A stretch of 12,722 nucleotides of DNA from an uncultured bacterium (GCA_903940375.1 CAJAKT010000087.1:1-12722), one strand, 5' to 3'. Shown: positions 1 to 6,636, counted from the stretch's first letter. Notes: generated by a model not told the origin, from the sequence alone. Numbers and translations: made by a program.

Positions 1-22
1 CCCCGGGCTTGACGGCCCGGGG
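1..22. repeat. Perfect 8-bp inverted repeat inside glnD
   Basis: CCCCGGGC at 1-8 and GCCCGGGG at 15-22 are perfect reverse complements around a 6-base spacer (ttgacg). The repeat may extend left of the window. It lies in glnD coding sequence (residues PGLDGPG), so it may simply reflect GC-rich Pro/Gly codons. Confidence 0.45.
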
Positions 23-2272
23 CGTCGCGCTGCCCTCACATTGCTCGCAGACGAATGGCTGACGCAAGGCTTCATGACGGCCACCGCGACGGCGAGTGAC
101 CCGTTCTGCCTGGTTGCTGTCGGTGGCTACGGCCGCGGTGAGCTGACCATCGGCAGTGACCTGGACCTGCTGCTGCTGCACCGTTCCGGTGCAGCAGAGG
201 CCAGCCGGGTCGCGGAGTCGTTGTGGTACCCGATCTGGGACACCGGTGTCCGGCTGGACCACAGCGTGCGGTCGGTCAGCGAGGCGCGACGGCTGGCTGC
301 CGACGACATCAAGGTCGTTCTCGGCCTGCTGGACGCGCGGGTCATCGCGGGGGATGCCGATCTTGCGGAGCAGTTGAAGGCTGCGGTGCTCGCCGACTGG
401 AGGGCGATGGCCGACCGGCGCCTGCCTGCGCTGCACGAGATGGTCCTGGACCGTCGGCAGCGATTCGGCGAAGTGAGTCAGCTCGTCGAGCCGGATCTGA
501 AGGAGTCCTATGGCGGGCTTCGCGATGCGACCATCCTCAAGGGCATCGCCGCCTCCTGGGTGACGGATGTCCCGCATGCGGGCTGGCAGGACTCGGTGGG
601 TTTCCTGCTCGATGTCCGTGATGCCCTGCACCGGGTGTCGGGACGCCCGGCTGACCGGCTGGTGATGCAGGACCAGGACGCCGTAGCAGTCGAGCTCGTG
701 GGCGTGCCGGATGCCGATGCGCTCCTGCGAGCCGTGTACGACAGTGCCCGCAATATCGCGTATGCCAGTGACGTCACCTGGCATCGCGTCGACCGGCTGG
801 CCCGAAGCCGCCAGCGACTGGGATTCCGACCACTTCGCCGCAAGGGTGCGAGCAGGCTCCCGCTGGCTGAGGGAGTCGTCATGCAGGACGGCGAGGCCGT
901 GCTGGCCCTCGAGGCGCACCCGTCGACGGACGAGGGACTGCTGCTGCGCGCCGCCGCAGCGGCGGCGCAGGCGGGGCTACCGCTTTCCCCGCACACGGTG
1001 GAGCGGCTGGCTTCCGAGGCCCTCGAGCCGAGTGTGCCGTGGTCGCGCGATGTCCGTGAGTCATTCGTGTCGTTGCTCGGCTCCGGGCCGAGCATGCTCC
1101 CTGTCTGGGAGTCCCTCGATCAGGCCGGGGTCATCGCTCGCCTTGTCCCAGGCTGGGAGGTCATCCGCTCGGCGCCTCAACGCAATGCCCTGCATCGCTT
1201 CACCGTCGATCGCCACCTCGTTGAAACCGCGATTCAGGCGAGCGCCCTCACCCGGAACGTCGACCGTCCCGATCTGCTGTTGATGGGCGCGCTGCTCCAC
1301 GACATCGGCAAGGCCCGATCGGGAGATCACAGCGTCGTCGGCGCGGAACTGGCGGCCGAGCTGGCTCAGCGGATGGGCTTCAATGCAGAGGACACCACCG
1401 TCATCGTCACGCTCGTTCGCCATCACCTGCTACTGCCTGACACAGCCACCCGCCGGGATCTGGAGGATCCGGAGACCATCGCGCAGGTGGCTGCCGTCCT
1501 CGGAGATGTGGGCGTGCTCGACCTGATGCACGAGTTGACGATCGCCGACGCCCTCGCGACCGGCCCGACGGTCTGCACAGAGTGGCGATTCAGCCTCATC
1601 AACGACCTGGCTGAGCGCGTGCGTTCGAGCATGGCCGGTCGACCCCTGCCGGAGCCGCCGGAGCTCACTGACCAGCAGGAAGTGGCCCTGCGGCAGTCGG
1701 GTGTCTGGGTGCTCATGGACGTGCGCGACACCACGTGCGTCGTGACGGTGGCGGCGCCCGACCGAGTCGGCCTGCTCGCCCTGGTGGCGGGTGTCCTGTC
1801 CCTGAACCGGCTGAATGTGCTGGCCGCGCGCGTGACGACGGTGGGGGACCGCGCCGTGCAGGAGTGGACGGTACGTCCGGCATTCGGCGACCCGCCACCC
1901 ATCGAGCAGCTCAGCGACGACATCCGGCGCGCGGTCGATGGCACGTACGACGTCGTCGCCCGCCTCGACCAGCGTGATGCCGACTACGCACGCAAGCCGC
2001 GCGCCGACTATCCCGAGCCCAACGTGGTCGTGCTGCCCGGCGGCTCGCGTGGCACGACTCTGGTCGAGGTGCGTGCACACGATGCGCCCGGGCTGCTGCA
2101 TCGCGTGGCTCGGGCGGTCGCGGCGGCGGATGCGACCATCGTGGGGGCCAAGGTCTCAACCCTCGGCTCCGATGCGGTCGACGTGTTCTTCGTGACCGAT
2201 GCCTCGGGGGCACCGCTCAACGTGGATCGGATGGCAGCCCTGCGCGTGACGGTCCTGTCGTCCCTCACGTGA
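1..2272 (+). CDS. glnD: PII (GlnK) nucleotidyltransferase / HD-domain protein GlnD, 5'-truncated by window edge
   Basis: Bifunctional sensor enzyme that modifies the PII protein under nitrogen limitation and reverses this when glutamine is high; in actinobacteria the modification is adenylylation of GlnK. The frame is open to the left edge: residues before the TTG at 41 read PGLDGPGRRAALT, as in GlnD homologues, so the true start and roughly the first 40 residues lie outside. Counting from 41, the nucleotidyltransferase motif GGYGRGEL is at 28-35, followed by the acidic GSDLD (38-42). The HD hydrolase motif LLHDIGK has His420-Asp421. Two ACT domains start near 564 (PDRVGLL) and 672 (DAPGLLHR). 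All four domains are intact. The stop is 34 bases before ffh, as expected of an amtB-glnK-glnD-ffh order; amtB and glnK would lie to the left. The identification is secure; adenylylation rather than uridylylation is inferred from the lineage. Confidence 0.96.
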   Translation, partial: PGLDGPGRRAALTLLADEWLTQGFMTATATASDPFCLVAVGGYGRGELTIGSDLDLLLLHRSGAAEASRVAESLWYPIWDTGVRLDHSVRSVSEARRLAADDIKVVLGLLDARVIAGDADLAEQLKAAVLADWRAMADRRLPALHEMVLDRRQRFGEVSQLVEPDLKESYGGLRDATILKGIAASWVTDVPHAGWQDSVGFLLDVRDALHRVSGRPADRLVMQDQDAVAVELVGVPDADALLRAVYDSARNIAYASDVTWHRVDRLARSRQRLGFRPLRRKGASRLPLAEGVVMQDGEAVLALEAHPSTDEGLLLRAAAAAAQAGLPLSPHTVERLASEALEPSVPWSRDVRESFVSLLGSGPSMLPVWESLDQAGVIARLVPGWEVIRSAPQRNALHRFTVDRHLVETAIQASALTRNVDRPDLLLMGALLHDIGKARSGDHSVVGAELAAELAQRMGFNAEDTTVIVTLVRHHLLLPDTATRRDLEDPETIAQVAAVLGDVGVLDLMHELTIADALATGPTVCTEWRFSLINDLAERVRSSMAGRPLPEPPELTDQQEVALRQSGVWVLMDVRDTTCVVTVAAPDRVGLLALVAGVLSLNRLNVLAARVTTVGDRAVQEWTVRPAFGDPPPIEQLSDDIRRAVDGTYDVVARLDQRDADYARKPRADYPEPNVVVLPGGSRGTTLVEVRAHDAPGLLHRVARAVAAADATIVGAKVSTLGSDAVDVFFVTDASGAPLNVDRMAALRVTVLSSLT

Positions 2273-2293
2273 TCGGCCGCTCACCGCGCCGGT

Positions 2294-2299
2294 TACGCT
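2294..2299 (+). promoter_or_regulatory. Candidate -10 box for a leaderless ffh transcript
   Basis: TACGCT fits the actinobacterial vegetative consensus TANNNT and lies exactly 7 bases before the ffh GTG at 2307, so transcription could begin at or next to the start codon. No Shine-Dalgarno-like purine run precedes that GTG (the last bases are gacgacc), as expected for a leaderless message. No good -35 box is visible 16-18 bases upstream. Read-through from glnD is also possible. Confidence 0.45.
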
Positions 2300-2306
2300 G
2301 ACGACC

Positions 2307-3836
2307 GTGTTCGCCACCCTCTCCGACCGACTTGCCGCCACCTTCAAGGGGCTGCGAGGCAAGGGTCGGCTGTCCGAGGCCGATGTTGACGCCACGGTTC
2401 GGGAGATCCGCACTGCGCTGCTCGAGGCCGATGTCGCCCTGCCGGTGGTGCGCCAGTTCTGCGCGACCGTCAAGGAACGGGCGCTGTCAGCCGAGGTGTC
2501 GGGTGCGCTGAACCCGGCCCAGCAGGTCGTCAAGATCGTCCATGAGGAGCTGGTGGCGATCCTGGGTGGGGAGACCGCCACCCTCACGTTCGCGAAGACC
2601 GGACCGACGGTGATCCTGCTTGCCGGCCTGCAGGGCGCCGGCAAGACCACACTCGCCGGCAAGCTCGCCCTGAAGCTCAAGAGCGAAGGCCACACCCCGA
2701 TGCTGGTGGCCGCTGATCTGCAGCGTCCGAACGCCGTCGACCAGTTGCAGGTTGTCGGCGACCAGGCTGGCGTTGTCGTCTTCGCGCCCGAGCCAGGAAA
2801 CGGCGTCGGCGATCCCGTCGCCGTGACGAAGTCTGCGCGCGAGTTCGCCGAGGCCAAACTGCACGACATCGTCATCATCGACACCGCCGGTCGCCTGGCG
2901 GTCGATTCGGATCTCATGGACCAGTTGCGTCGCGTGCGTGATGCTGCGCGACCCGACAACACGCTGCTGGTCGTCGACGCGATGATCGGCCAGGACGCGG
3001 TCCGGACGGCCGAGGAGTTCCAGTCGGGTGTCGGATTCGATGCCGTCGTCCTGACAAAGCTCGACGGTGATGCCCGCGGTGGTGCTGCGCTGTCGATCGT
3101 GAGCGTCACCGAACGCCCGATCATGTACGCCTCTGTCGGCGAGAAGCTCACGGAGTTCGAGACCTTCCACCCAGACCGCATGGCATCGCGCATCCTCGAC
3201 ATGGGCGATGTGATGACGCTCATCGAGCAGGCCGAGAAGGCATTCGATGCCGATCAGGCCGAGCGCATGGCCCGAAAGGTGTCGGCTGGCGAGGACTTCA
3301 CCCTCGACGACTTCCTGGAGCAGATGCAGGCCGTCAAGAAGATGGGCTCGCTGGGCAAGATCCTCGGGATGCTGCCCGGCATGGGCGAGATGAAGGCCCA
3401 GCTGGACCAGGTCGACGACCGGGAGCTTGATCGGGTCGCCGCGATCATCCAGTCGATGACACCGGCCGAACGGCACGACCCGAAGATCCTCAACGGCTCC
3501 CGGCGTGCCCGCATCGCCAAGGGCTCGGGGTCGTCGGTCAGCGACGTCAACGGCCTGATCGAACGCTTCGCCGGTGCGCAGAAGATGATGAAGCAGATGG
3601 GCAAGGGCGGCATGCCGGGCATGCCGGGGATGCCGGGGATGCCTGGCTTCGGAGGAAGCAAGAAGGCCAAGGGCAAGATGGCGAAGTCGAGCAAGCCGGC
3701 CAAGGGAAAGAGCCGCAGCGGAAACCCGGCAAAGCGTGCGGTGATCGACTCGGGGGAGTCGGTCGCGGTCGAGGCGCCGGAAGAGGCATTCGACATATCG
3801 TCACTGCCGCCCGAACTGCGTAACCTGCTGGGCTAG
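2307..3836 (+). CDS. ffh: Signal recognition particle GTPase Ffh (SRP54)
   Basis: Protein subunit of the signal recognition particle. It binds 4.5S RNA and hydrophobic signal sequences on nascent chains, and with FtsY delivers ribosomes to the membrane translocon. The N domain (about 1-90) starts MFATLSDRL and includes the ALLEADV segment. The NG GTPase has the P-loop GLQGAGKTT at 107-115, DTAGRL at 192-197 and TKLDGDARGG at 250-259. The methionine-rich M domain (about 300-435) includes GKILGMLPGMGEMK. After it come four MPG repeats (436-447), a Lys/Ser-rich basic tail and an acidic end closing in SSLPPELRNLLG. At 509 residues it is longer than E. coli Ffh (about 450), the excess being the tail. 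GTG at 2307 fits the family N-terminus exactly. The short gap after glnD suggests shared transcription, but an own promoter is likely (see 2294-2299). Confidence 0.98.
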   Translation: MFATLSDRLAATFKGLRGKGRLSEADVDATVREIRTALLEADVALPVVRQFCATVKERALSAEVSGALNPAQQVVKIVHEELVAILGGETATLTFAKTGPTVILLAGLQGAGKTTLAGKLALKLKSEGHTPMLVAADLQRPNAVDQLQVVGDQAGVVVFAPEPGNGVGDPVAVTKSAREFAEAKLHDIVIIDTAGRLAVDSDLMDQLRRVRDAARPDNTLLVVDAMIGQDAVRTAEEFQSGVGFDAVVLTKLDGDARGGAALSIVSVTERPIMYASVGEKLTEFETFHPDRMASRILDMGDVMTLIEQAEKAFDADQAERMARKVSAGEDFTLDDFLEQMQAVKKMGSLGKILGMLPGMGEMKAQLDQVDDRELDRVAAIIQSMTPAERHDPKILNGSRRARIAKGSGSSVSDVNGLIERFAGAQKMMKQMGKGGMPGMPGMPGMPGFGGSKKAKGKMAKSSKPAKGKSRSGNPAKRAVIDSGESVAVEAPEEAFDISSLPPELRNLLG

Positions 3837-3839
3837 GGT
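3834..3839 (+). promoter_or_regulatory. TAGGGT: -10 box or ribosome-binding site of the ycnI-like gene
   Basis: This hexamer overlaps the ffh stop codon and ends 7 bases before the ATG at 3847. It can be read two ways: as a TANNNT -10 box giving a leaderless message, the same spacing as before ffh, or as a modest Shine-Dalgarno (AGGG, 3835-3838, spacer 8) in a transcript continuing from ffh. TAACCT at 3821-3826 is a second -10-like match. The sequence does not decide between them. Confidence 0.35.
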
Positions 3840-3846
3840 CTCGCGC

Positions 3847-4365
3847 ATGCTGCGCAGACTCCTGATCGCCACGATGTCCGTCGCGTGCGTCCTCGCGGCC
3901 TCCGCCGCCCCGGCGAGCGCACATGCGATCATCGAGCTGAACGGGGCGGACGCGGTCGCCGGGCATACGAGCGTGATGACCCTGGAGATCCAGCACGGCT
4001 GCATCACGGCGGCAGACGGCACCCAGCAGGTGCTCGCCTTCGTCGGGAAGCCGTGGGGTCGGGTGGCGCCGAAGCCGGTTGAGGGGTGGAGCATCGCGAC
4101 GAAGCGTCTTTCGGCGGGTGGTCAGCAGATCACCTGGACGAAGCAGGGCGAGCCGCAGCCGTTCGGTACTCCGGTGTACTTCCCCATGCGGGTCACCTGG
4201 CCGACCAGCCCGGGCGTATATGGCATGAGCGTGACCCAGGCCTGCCCCAGCGGCACGACGACCTGGGATGTCAAGGACGGCCCGGCCACCGCGAACGCCC
4301 CGTCACCGCCGCTGACGCCCCTTCCGCAGGTCAAGGTCCTGGCCACCGTCCACGCGACGCCCTGA
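3847..4365 (+). CDS. Secreted YcnI-like (DUF1775) protein, probable copper-binding domain without membrane anchor
   Basis: Small exported protein of 172 residues. Residues 1-25 form a typical Sec signal peptide: MLRR, a hydrophobic core, and a signal peptidase I site PASA before His26. The mature protein would start HAIIEL. The downstream motif EIQHGC (47-52) with a partner Cys133 and Trp140 resembles the DUF1775/YcnI fold. In YcnI the exposed N-terminal His is known to take part in binding copper, together with conserved acidic and Trp residues. Cys52-Cys133 could form a disulphide. Most actinobacterial DUF1775 proteins continue into a C-terminal transmembrane helix; this one ends in a Pro-rich stretch (151-160) and VKVLATVHATP, so it looks soluble and periplasmic or extracytoplasmic. 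No copper gene (CopC/D, DUF461) is adjacent; the gene starts 10 bases after ffh. The family call is from motif recognition and moderately sure; copper binding is inferred. Confidence 0.65.
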   Translation: MLRRLLIATMSVACVLAASAAPASAHAIIELNGADAVAGHTSVMTLEIQHGCITAADGTQQVLAFVGKPWGRVAPKPVEGWSIATKRLSAGGQQITWTKQGEPQPFGTPVYFPMRVTWPTSPGVYGMSVTQACPSGTTTWDVKDGPATANAPSPPLTPLPQVKVLATVHATP

Positions 4366-4383
4366 CCCGGGCTCCGGACCGGG
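4366..4383 (+). terminator. Possible GC hairpin after the ycnI-like gene
   Basis: CCCGG (4366-4370) and CCGGG (4379-4383) can pair around gctccgga, directly after the stop codon and before the rpsP promoter. An alternative CCGG/CCGG pairing exists within it. No U-tract follows, so this is a weak terminator candidate judged mainly by position. Confidence 0.3.
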
Positions 4384-4408
4384 GGTGTTCGGGGCACCGG
4401 ACGCCATC

Positions 4409-4417
4409 TGGCACACT
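4409..4417 (+). promoter_or_regulatory. Extended -10 promoter of the rpsP operon
   Basis: TGG followed by CACACT forms a TGn-extended -10 (NANNNT hexamer). The same arrangement, TGG-CAGACT, precedes rplS, and the two sites match over TGGCA(C/G)ACTA(T/C)G. The -35 region is poor (TTCGGG at 4388-4393, 18-base spacer). Predicted transcription start is near 4424, giving a leader of about 125 bases. Confidence 0.45.
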
Positions 4418-4432
4418 ATGGGGGCACTTGTC

Positions 4433-4460
4433 GTCCGAACGGCCCTCTACCCGGTCGGAC
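4433..4460 (+). promoter_or_regulatory. Stem-loop in the rpsP leader
   Basis: GTCCGA (4433-4438) pairs with TCGGAC (4455-4460). After a single A/G mismatch, CGG (4440-4442) pairs with CCG (4451-4453), leaving an 8-base loop. It begins about 10 bases after the predicted transcript start. A competing long-range pair is ACGGCC (4439-4444) with GGCCGT (4487-4492). Ribosomal-protein leaders often carry autoregulatory structures, but a role here is inferred only. Confidence 0.4.
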
Positions 4461-4532
4461 CCGACAGTCAACAGGTCTTCGTGATCGGCCGTGTCCCCAC
4501 GCGACGGATTACGCGAACCGCACCCACACAAC

Positions 4533-4538
4533 AGGAGA
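4533..4538 (+). promoter_or_regulatory. Ribosome-binding site of rpsP
   Basis: AGGAGA, a near-perfect Shine-Dalgarno, sits 10 bases before the GTG at 4549 and decides that start; MAVKIKLKRLG is the family N-terminus. Confidence 0.8.
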
Positions 4539-4548
4539 TAAGCCACCC

Positions 4549-5163
4549 GTGGCCGTCAAGATCAAGCTGAAGCGTCTGGGCAAGATCCACGCCCCGCAGT
4601 ACCGCATCGTCATCGCCGACTCCCGCACGGCCCGCAACGGCCGTTCGATCGAGGAGATCGGCATCTACCAGCCGATGAACAACCCGAGCATCATCAAGGT
4701 CGACTCGGACCGCGTCCAGTACTGGCTCGGTGTCGGTGCGCAGCCGACCGAGGCCGTGGCCGCCATCCTCAAGGTGACCGGTGACTGGCAGAAGTTCAAG
4801 GGTCTGCCGGGCGCCGAAGGCACCCTCCAGGTCGCTGAGCCCAAGCCCAGCAAGACCATCGCCTTCGAGGCGGCTGTCCAGGCCGCCGCCAAGGAGCCGA
4901 AGAGCACCCCGAAGCCCAAGCTCGAGAAGGCCGTCGAGGCTGTGGAGGCTGCTGCCGCCACCGTCGTCGCCGAGGTCGAGAAGGTCGCCCACGATGTGGT
5001 CGAGGCCGTCGAGGGTCTCATCCATCACGAGCACAAGACGGACGAGGCTGCCGCCGAGACCGTGGTCGTCGAGACCGTTGTCGAAGACGCTGCGCCTGAC
5101 GCGGTGGTCGAGGAGACCGTCGTCGAGACCGTGGCCGACAGCACCGACGAGGCGCAGGCCTGA
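4549..5163 (+). CDS. rpsP: 30S ribosomal protein S16 with long C-terminal extension
   Basis: Structural protein of the 30S subunit needed for efficient assembly of its 5' domain. The S16 core occupies about residues 1-85 and shows RLGKIHAPQYRIVIADSR, EEIGIYQP and the RVQYWLGVGAQPTEAV segment. The rest, about 115 residues, is an extension. It has a Lys/Pro linker (95-125), a predicted Ala/Val/Glu helix (about 126-157), a His cluster HHEHK (159-163) and an acidic tail with repeated ETVV units (170-194). E. coli S16 is about 82 residues; actinobacterial ones usually carry a tail, but 204 residues seems long. The stop TGA shares its A with the ATG of khpA (TGATG), implying translational coupling. 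It is first gene of the rpsP-khpA-rimM-trmD operon, behind its own promoter and leader. Confidence 0.98.
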   Translation: MAVKIKLKRLGKIHAPQYRIVIADSRTARNGRSIEEIGIYQPMNNPSIIKVDSDRVQYWLGVGAQPTEAVAAILKVTGDWQKFKGLPGAEGTLQVAEPKPSKTIAFEAAVQAAAKEPKSTPKPKLEKAVEAVEAAAATVVAEVEKVAHDVVEAVEGLIHHEHKTDEAAAETVVVETVVEDAAPDAVVEETVVETVADSTDEAQA

Positions 5164-5402
5164 TGCTCGAGGACGCCTTGGGTCATCTGGTCCGCGGCAT
5201 CGTCGACCATCCGGAGGATGTCGACGTGCGGATGCGCACCAACCGTCGTGGGCGTTCCCTCGACGTGCGGGTGCATCCTGACGACATGGGTCGCGTGATC
5301 GGCCGCTCCGGCCGCACCGCGACCGCACTCCGAACGGTCATCACCGCGCTCAATGACGACCACGGCGTGCGCATCGACTTCCTCGACGTCGTCGAGCGGT
5401 AG
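5163..5402 (+). CDS. khpA: KH-domain RNA-binding protein KhpA
   Basis: Small single-KH-domain RNA-binding protein, 79 residues, a usual size. The KH signature is at 43-61, with the GXXG loop as GRSG (47-50) inside GRVIGRSGRTATALRTVI, followed by the C-terminal strand GVRIDFLDV. In other Gram-positive bacteria KhpA pairs with KhpB (Jag) and binds many small RNAs and mRNAs, affecting cell elongation and division; that role is known from the family, not from this sequence. It starts inside the rpsP stop codon (TGATG) and has only a weak purine-rich upstream stretch, so translation is probably coupled to S16. The rpsP-khpA-rimM-trmD order is a common one and supports the call. Confidence 0.95.
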   Translation: MLEDALGHLVRGIVDHPEDVDVRMRTNRRGRSLDVRVHPDDMGRVIGRSGRTATALRTVITALNDDHGVRIDFLDVVER

Positions 5403-5406
5403 TCCA

Positions 5407-5922
5407 TTGCGCGTCGTCGTCGGACGCATCGGCCGGCCCCACGGAATCCGTGGTCAGGTCACGGTCGAGGTACGTACCGACGAGCCCGACGAGCGTTTCG
5501 CCCCGGGTGCCGTGCTTTCGGTCGACGGTCCAGTCTCTGAACTGGTCGTCGAGCGGACGCACTGGCACTCGGGGCGTCTGCTTATCTCGTTCGTCGGGGT
5601 GACCGATCGCAGTGAGGCCGAGGCCATCCGCGGGCTGCTGCTGCATGTCGAGCGGGGGGAGGACGAGACCCCCGACGAGCCGGACGAGTACTACGACAGC
5701 TCGCTGACCGGCTGCACCGCTGTGCTGCTCGACGGCAGTGAACTGGGTTTGATCACCGAGGTCCTGCACCTGCCGTCACAGGACATGCTGGTCGTGCGAC
5801 TGGCGGACGAGCGCGATGTGCTCATCCCCTTCGTGTCGGAGATCGTGCCTGAGGTCGACATCGTCGCCCGGCGCGTCGTCGTCGACCCGCCCGTGGGGCT
5901 GCTCGACCCCCCTGATGCCTGA
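5407..5922 (+). CDS. rimM: 16S rRNA processing / ribosome maturation factor RimM
   Basis: Assists late maturation of the 30S head, in other bacteria by binding S19, and works with the product of the neighbouring S16 gene family in subunit assembly. The N-terminal RimM barrel starts RVVVGRIGRPHGIRG (2-16). The C-terminal PRC-barrel starts near YYDSSLTGCTAVL (95-107) and includes VLIPFV (138-143) and a hydrophobic end VVVDPPVGLLD. I place the start at the TTG at 5407, four bases after khpA. This gives 171 residues, a normal length. An in-frame ATG at 5353 would add 18 low-complexity Ser/Thr residues overlapping khpA, with no family counterpart. The stop TGA overlaps the trmD ATG (TGATG). There is no strong ribosome-binding site; coupling is likely. 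Confidence 0.96.
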   Translation: MRVVVGRIGRPHGIRGQVTVEVRTDEPDERFAPGAVLSVDGPVSELVVERTHWHSGRLLISFVGVTDRSEAEAIRGLLLHVERGEDETPDEPDEYYDSSLTGCTAVLLDGSELGLITEVLHLPSQDMLVVRLADERDVLIPFVSEIVPEVDIVARRVVVDPPVGLLDPPDA

Positions 5923-6632
5923 TGCGCATCGACATCGTCTCGATCTTTCCGGCCTATCTCGAGCCGCTGCGCCTGTCGCTTGTCGGCAAGGCGATCGATG
6001 CCGGCCTCGTTGACCTGCGTGTTCACGACCTGCGCTCCTTCACTCATGACCGGCATAACACCGTCGACGACACCCCTTATGGCGGTGGGCCCGGCATGGT
6101 GATGAGCCCCGAGCCGTGGGGTGAGGCACTCGATGGCATCGCGGCCTCGGACACTGGCCACCGTCCGACCCTCGTGATTCCGACCCCTTCGGGCATCCCC
6201 TTCGGCCAGCCGCTCGCCCAGGCGTGGTCGGCATCGCCCTGGCTGGTGTTCGCCTGCGGGCGCTATGAGGGCATCGATGCCCGCGTATCGGCGTACTACG
6301 CCGCGCACGCGGACTGGGACGGCGTCCGCGAGGTGTCGGTGGGCGACTACGTCCTCGCCGGGGGTGAGGCCGCCGTCCTCGTCATGGTCGAGGCAGCGGT
6401 TCGACTGGTGCCCGGCGTGCTGGGCAATGCCGACAGCGTCGTCGATGACTCCTTCGCTGCCGGACCCATGGCCGGCTTGCTTGAAGGCCCCGTCTACACG
6501 AAGCCACCCGCGTGGCGCGACCTTGAAGTGCCCAGCGTGCTCCTCAGCGGCCACCATGGGCGCATCGCCGACTGGCGCCTGGAGCAGGCGCGCGAGCGCA
6601 CACGCCTGAACCGGCCCGACCTGCCGGCTTAG
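5922..6632 (+). CDS. trmD: tRNA (guanine-N1-)-methyltransferase TrmD
   Basis: Transfers a methyl group from S-adenosylmethionine to N1 of G37 in tRNAs reading CNN codons, preventing +1 frameshifting; acts as a dimer with a trefoil-knot (SPOUT) fold. All hallmark segments are present: FTHDRHNTVDDTPYGGGPGM (40-59), CGRYEGID (112-119) and the knot segment SVGDYVLAGGE (139-149). Arg161 in RLVPGVLGN and Asp176 in VDDSF match the catalytic Arg154 and Asp169 of the E. coli enzyme with a constant offset of 7. The C-terminal domain has YTKPPAW and LLSGHHGRIADWRLEQA. At 236 residues it is of usual length. It is the last gene of the operon, started by overlap with the rimM stop. The next gene, pgm, converges on it with a gap of only 4 bases. 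Confidence 0.98.
   Translation: MRIDIVSIFPAYLEPLRLSLVGKAIDAGLVDLRVHDLRSFTHDRHNTVDDTPYGGGPGMVMSPEPWGEALDGIAASDTGHRPTLVIPTPSGIPFGQPLAQAWSASPWLVFACGRYEGIDARVSAYYAAHADWDGVREVSVGDYVLAGGEAAVLVMVEAAVRLVPGVLGNADSVVDDSFAAGPMAGLLEGPVYTKPPAWRDLEVPSVLLSGHHGRIADWRLEQARERTRLNRPDLPA
6611..6627. terminator. Small hairpin at the trmD/pgm convergence
   Basis: CCGGC (6611-6615) and GCCGG (6623-6627) pair around a 7-base loop, inside the last trmD codons and just before the convergent pgm stop. There is no room for an intergenic terminator here, so this could stop transcription in either direction. With a 5-bp stem and no T-run the support is weak. Confidence 0.22.
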
Positions 6633-6636
6633 TTCG

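Noticed and set aside
2156..3223. Minus-strand open frame of 355 codons opposite glnD/ffh
   Set aside because: It is antisense to the intact Ffh coding sequence, Ser/Arg/Thr-rich without recognisable domains, as expected from high-GC codon bias.
3880..3891. Lipobox-like SVAC in the ycnI-like signal peptide
   Set aside because: The -3 position is Ser and not Leu or similar, and a good signal peptidase I site (PASA before His26) follows; a lipoprotein is less likely.
4086..4484. 132-codon plus-strand frame over the end of the ycnI-like gene
   Set aside because: Overlaps a gene with a clear signal peptide in another frame; no domain seen and it crosses the rpsP promoter.
4385..4570. 61-codon frame over the rpsP leader, ending inside rpsP, possible leader peptide
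   Set aside because: Its starts lie at or before the predicted transcription start, it has no ribosome-binding site, and its sequence resembles nothing; the region is better explained as promoter and leader RNA.
5353..5406. Longer RimM start at ATG 5353
   Set aside because: The extra 18 residues are low-complexity Ser/Thr encoded over khpA and precede the conserved RimM N-terminus.
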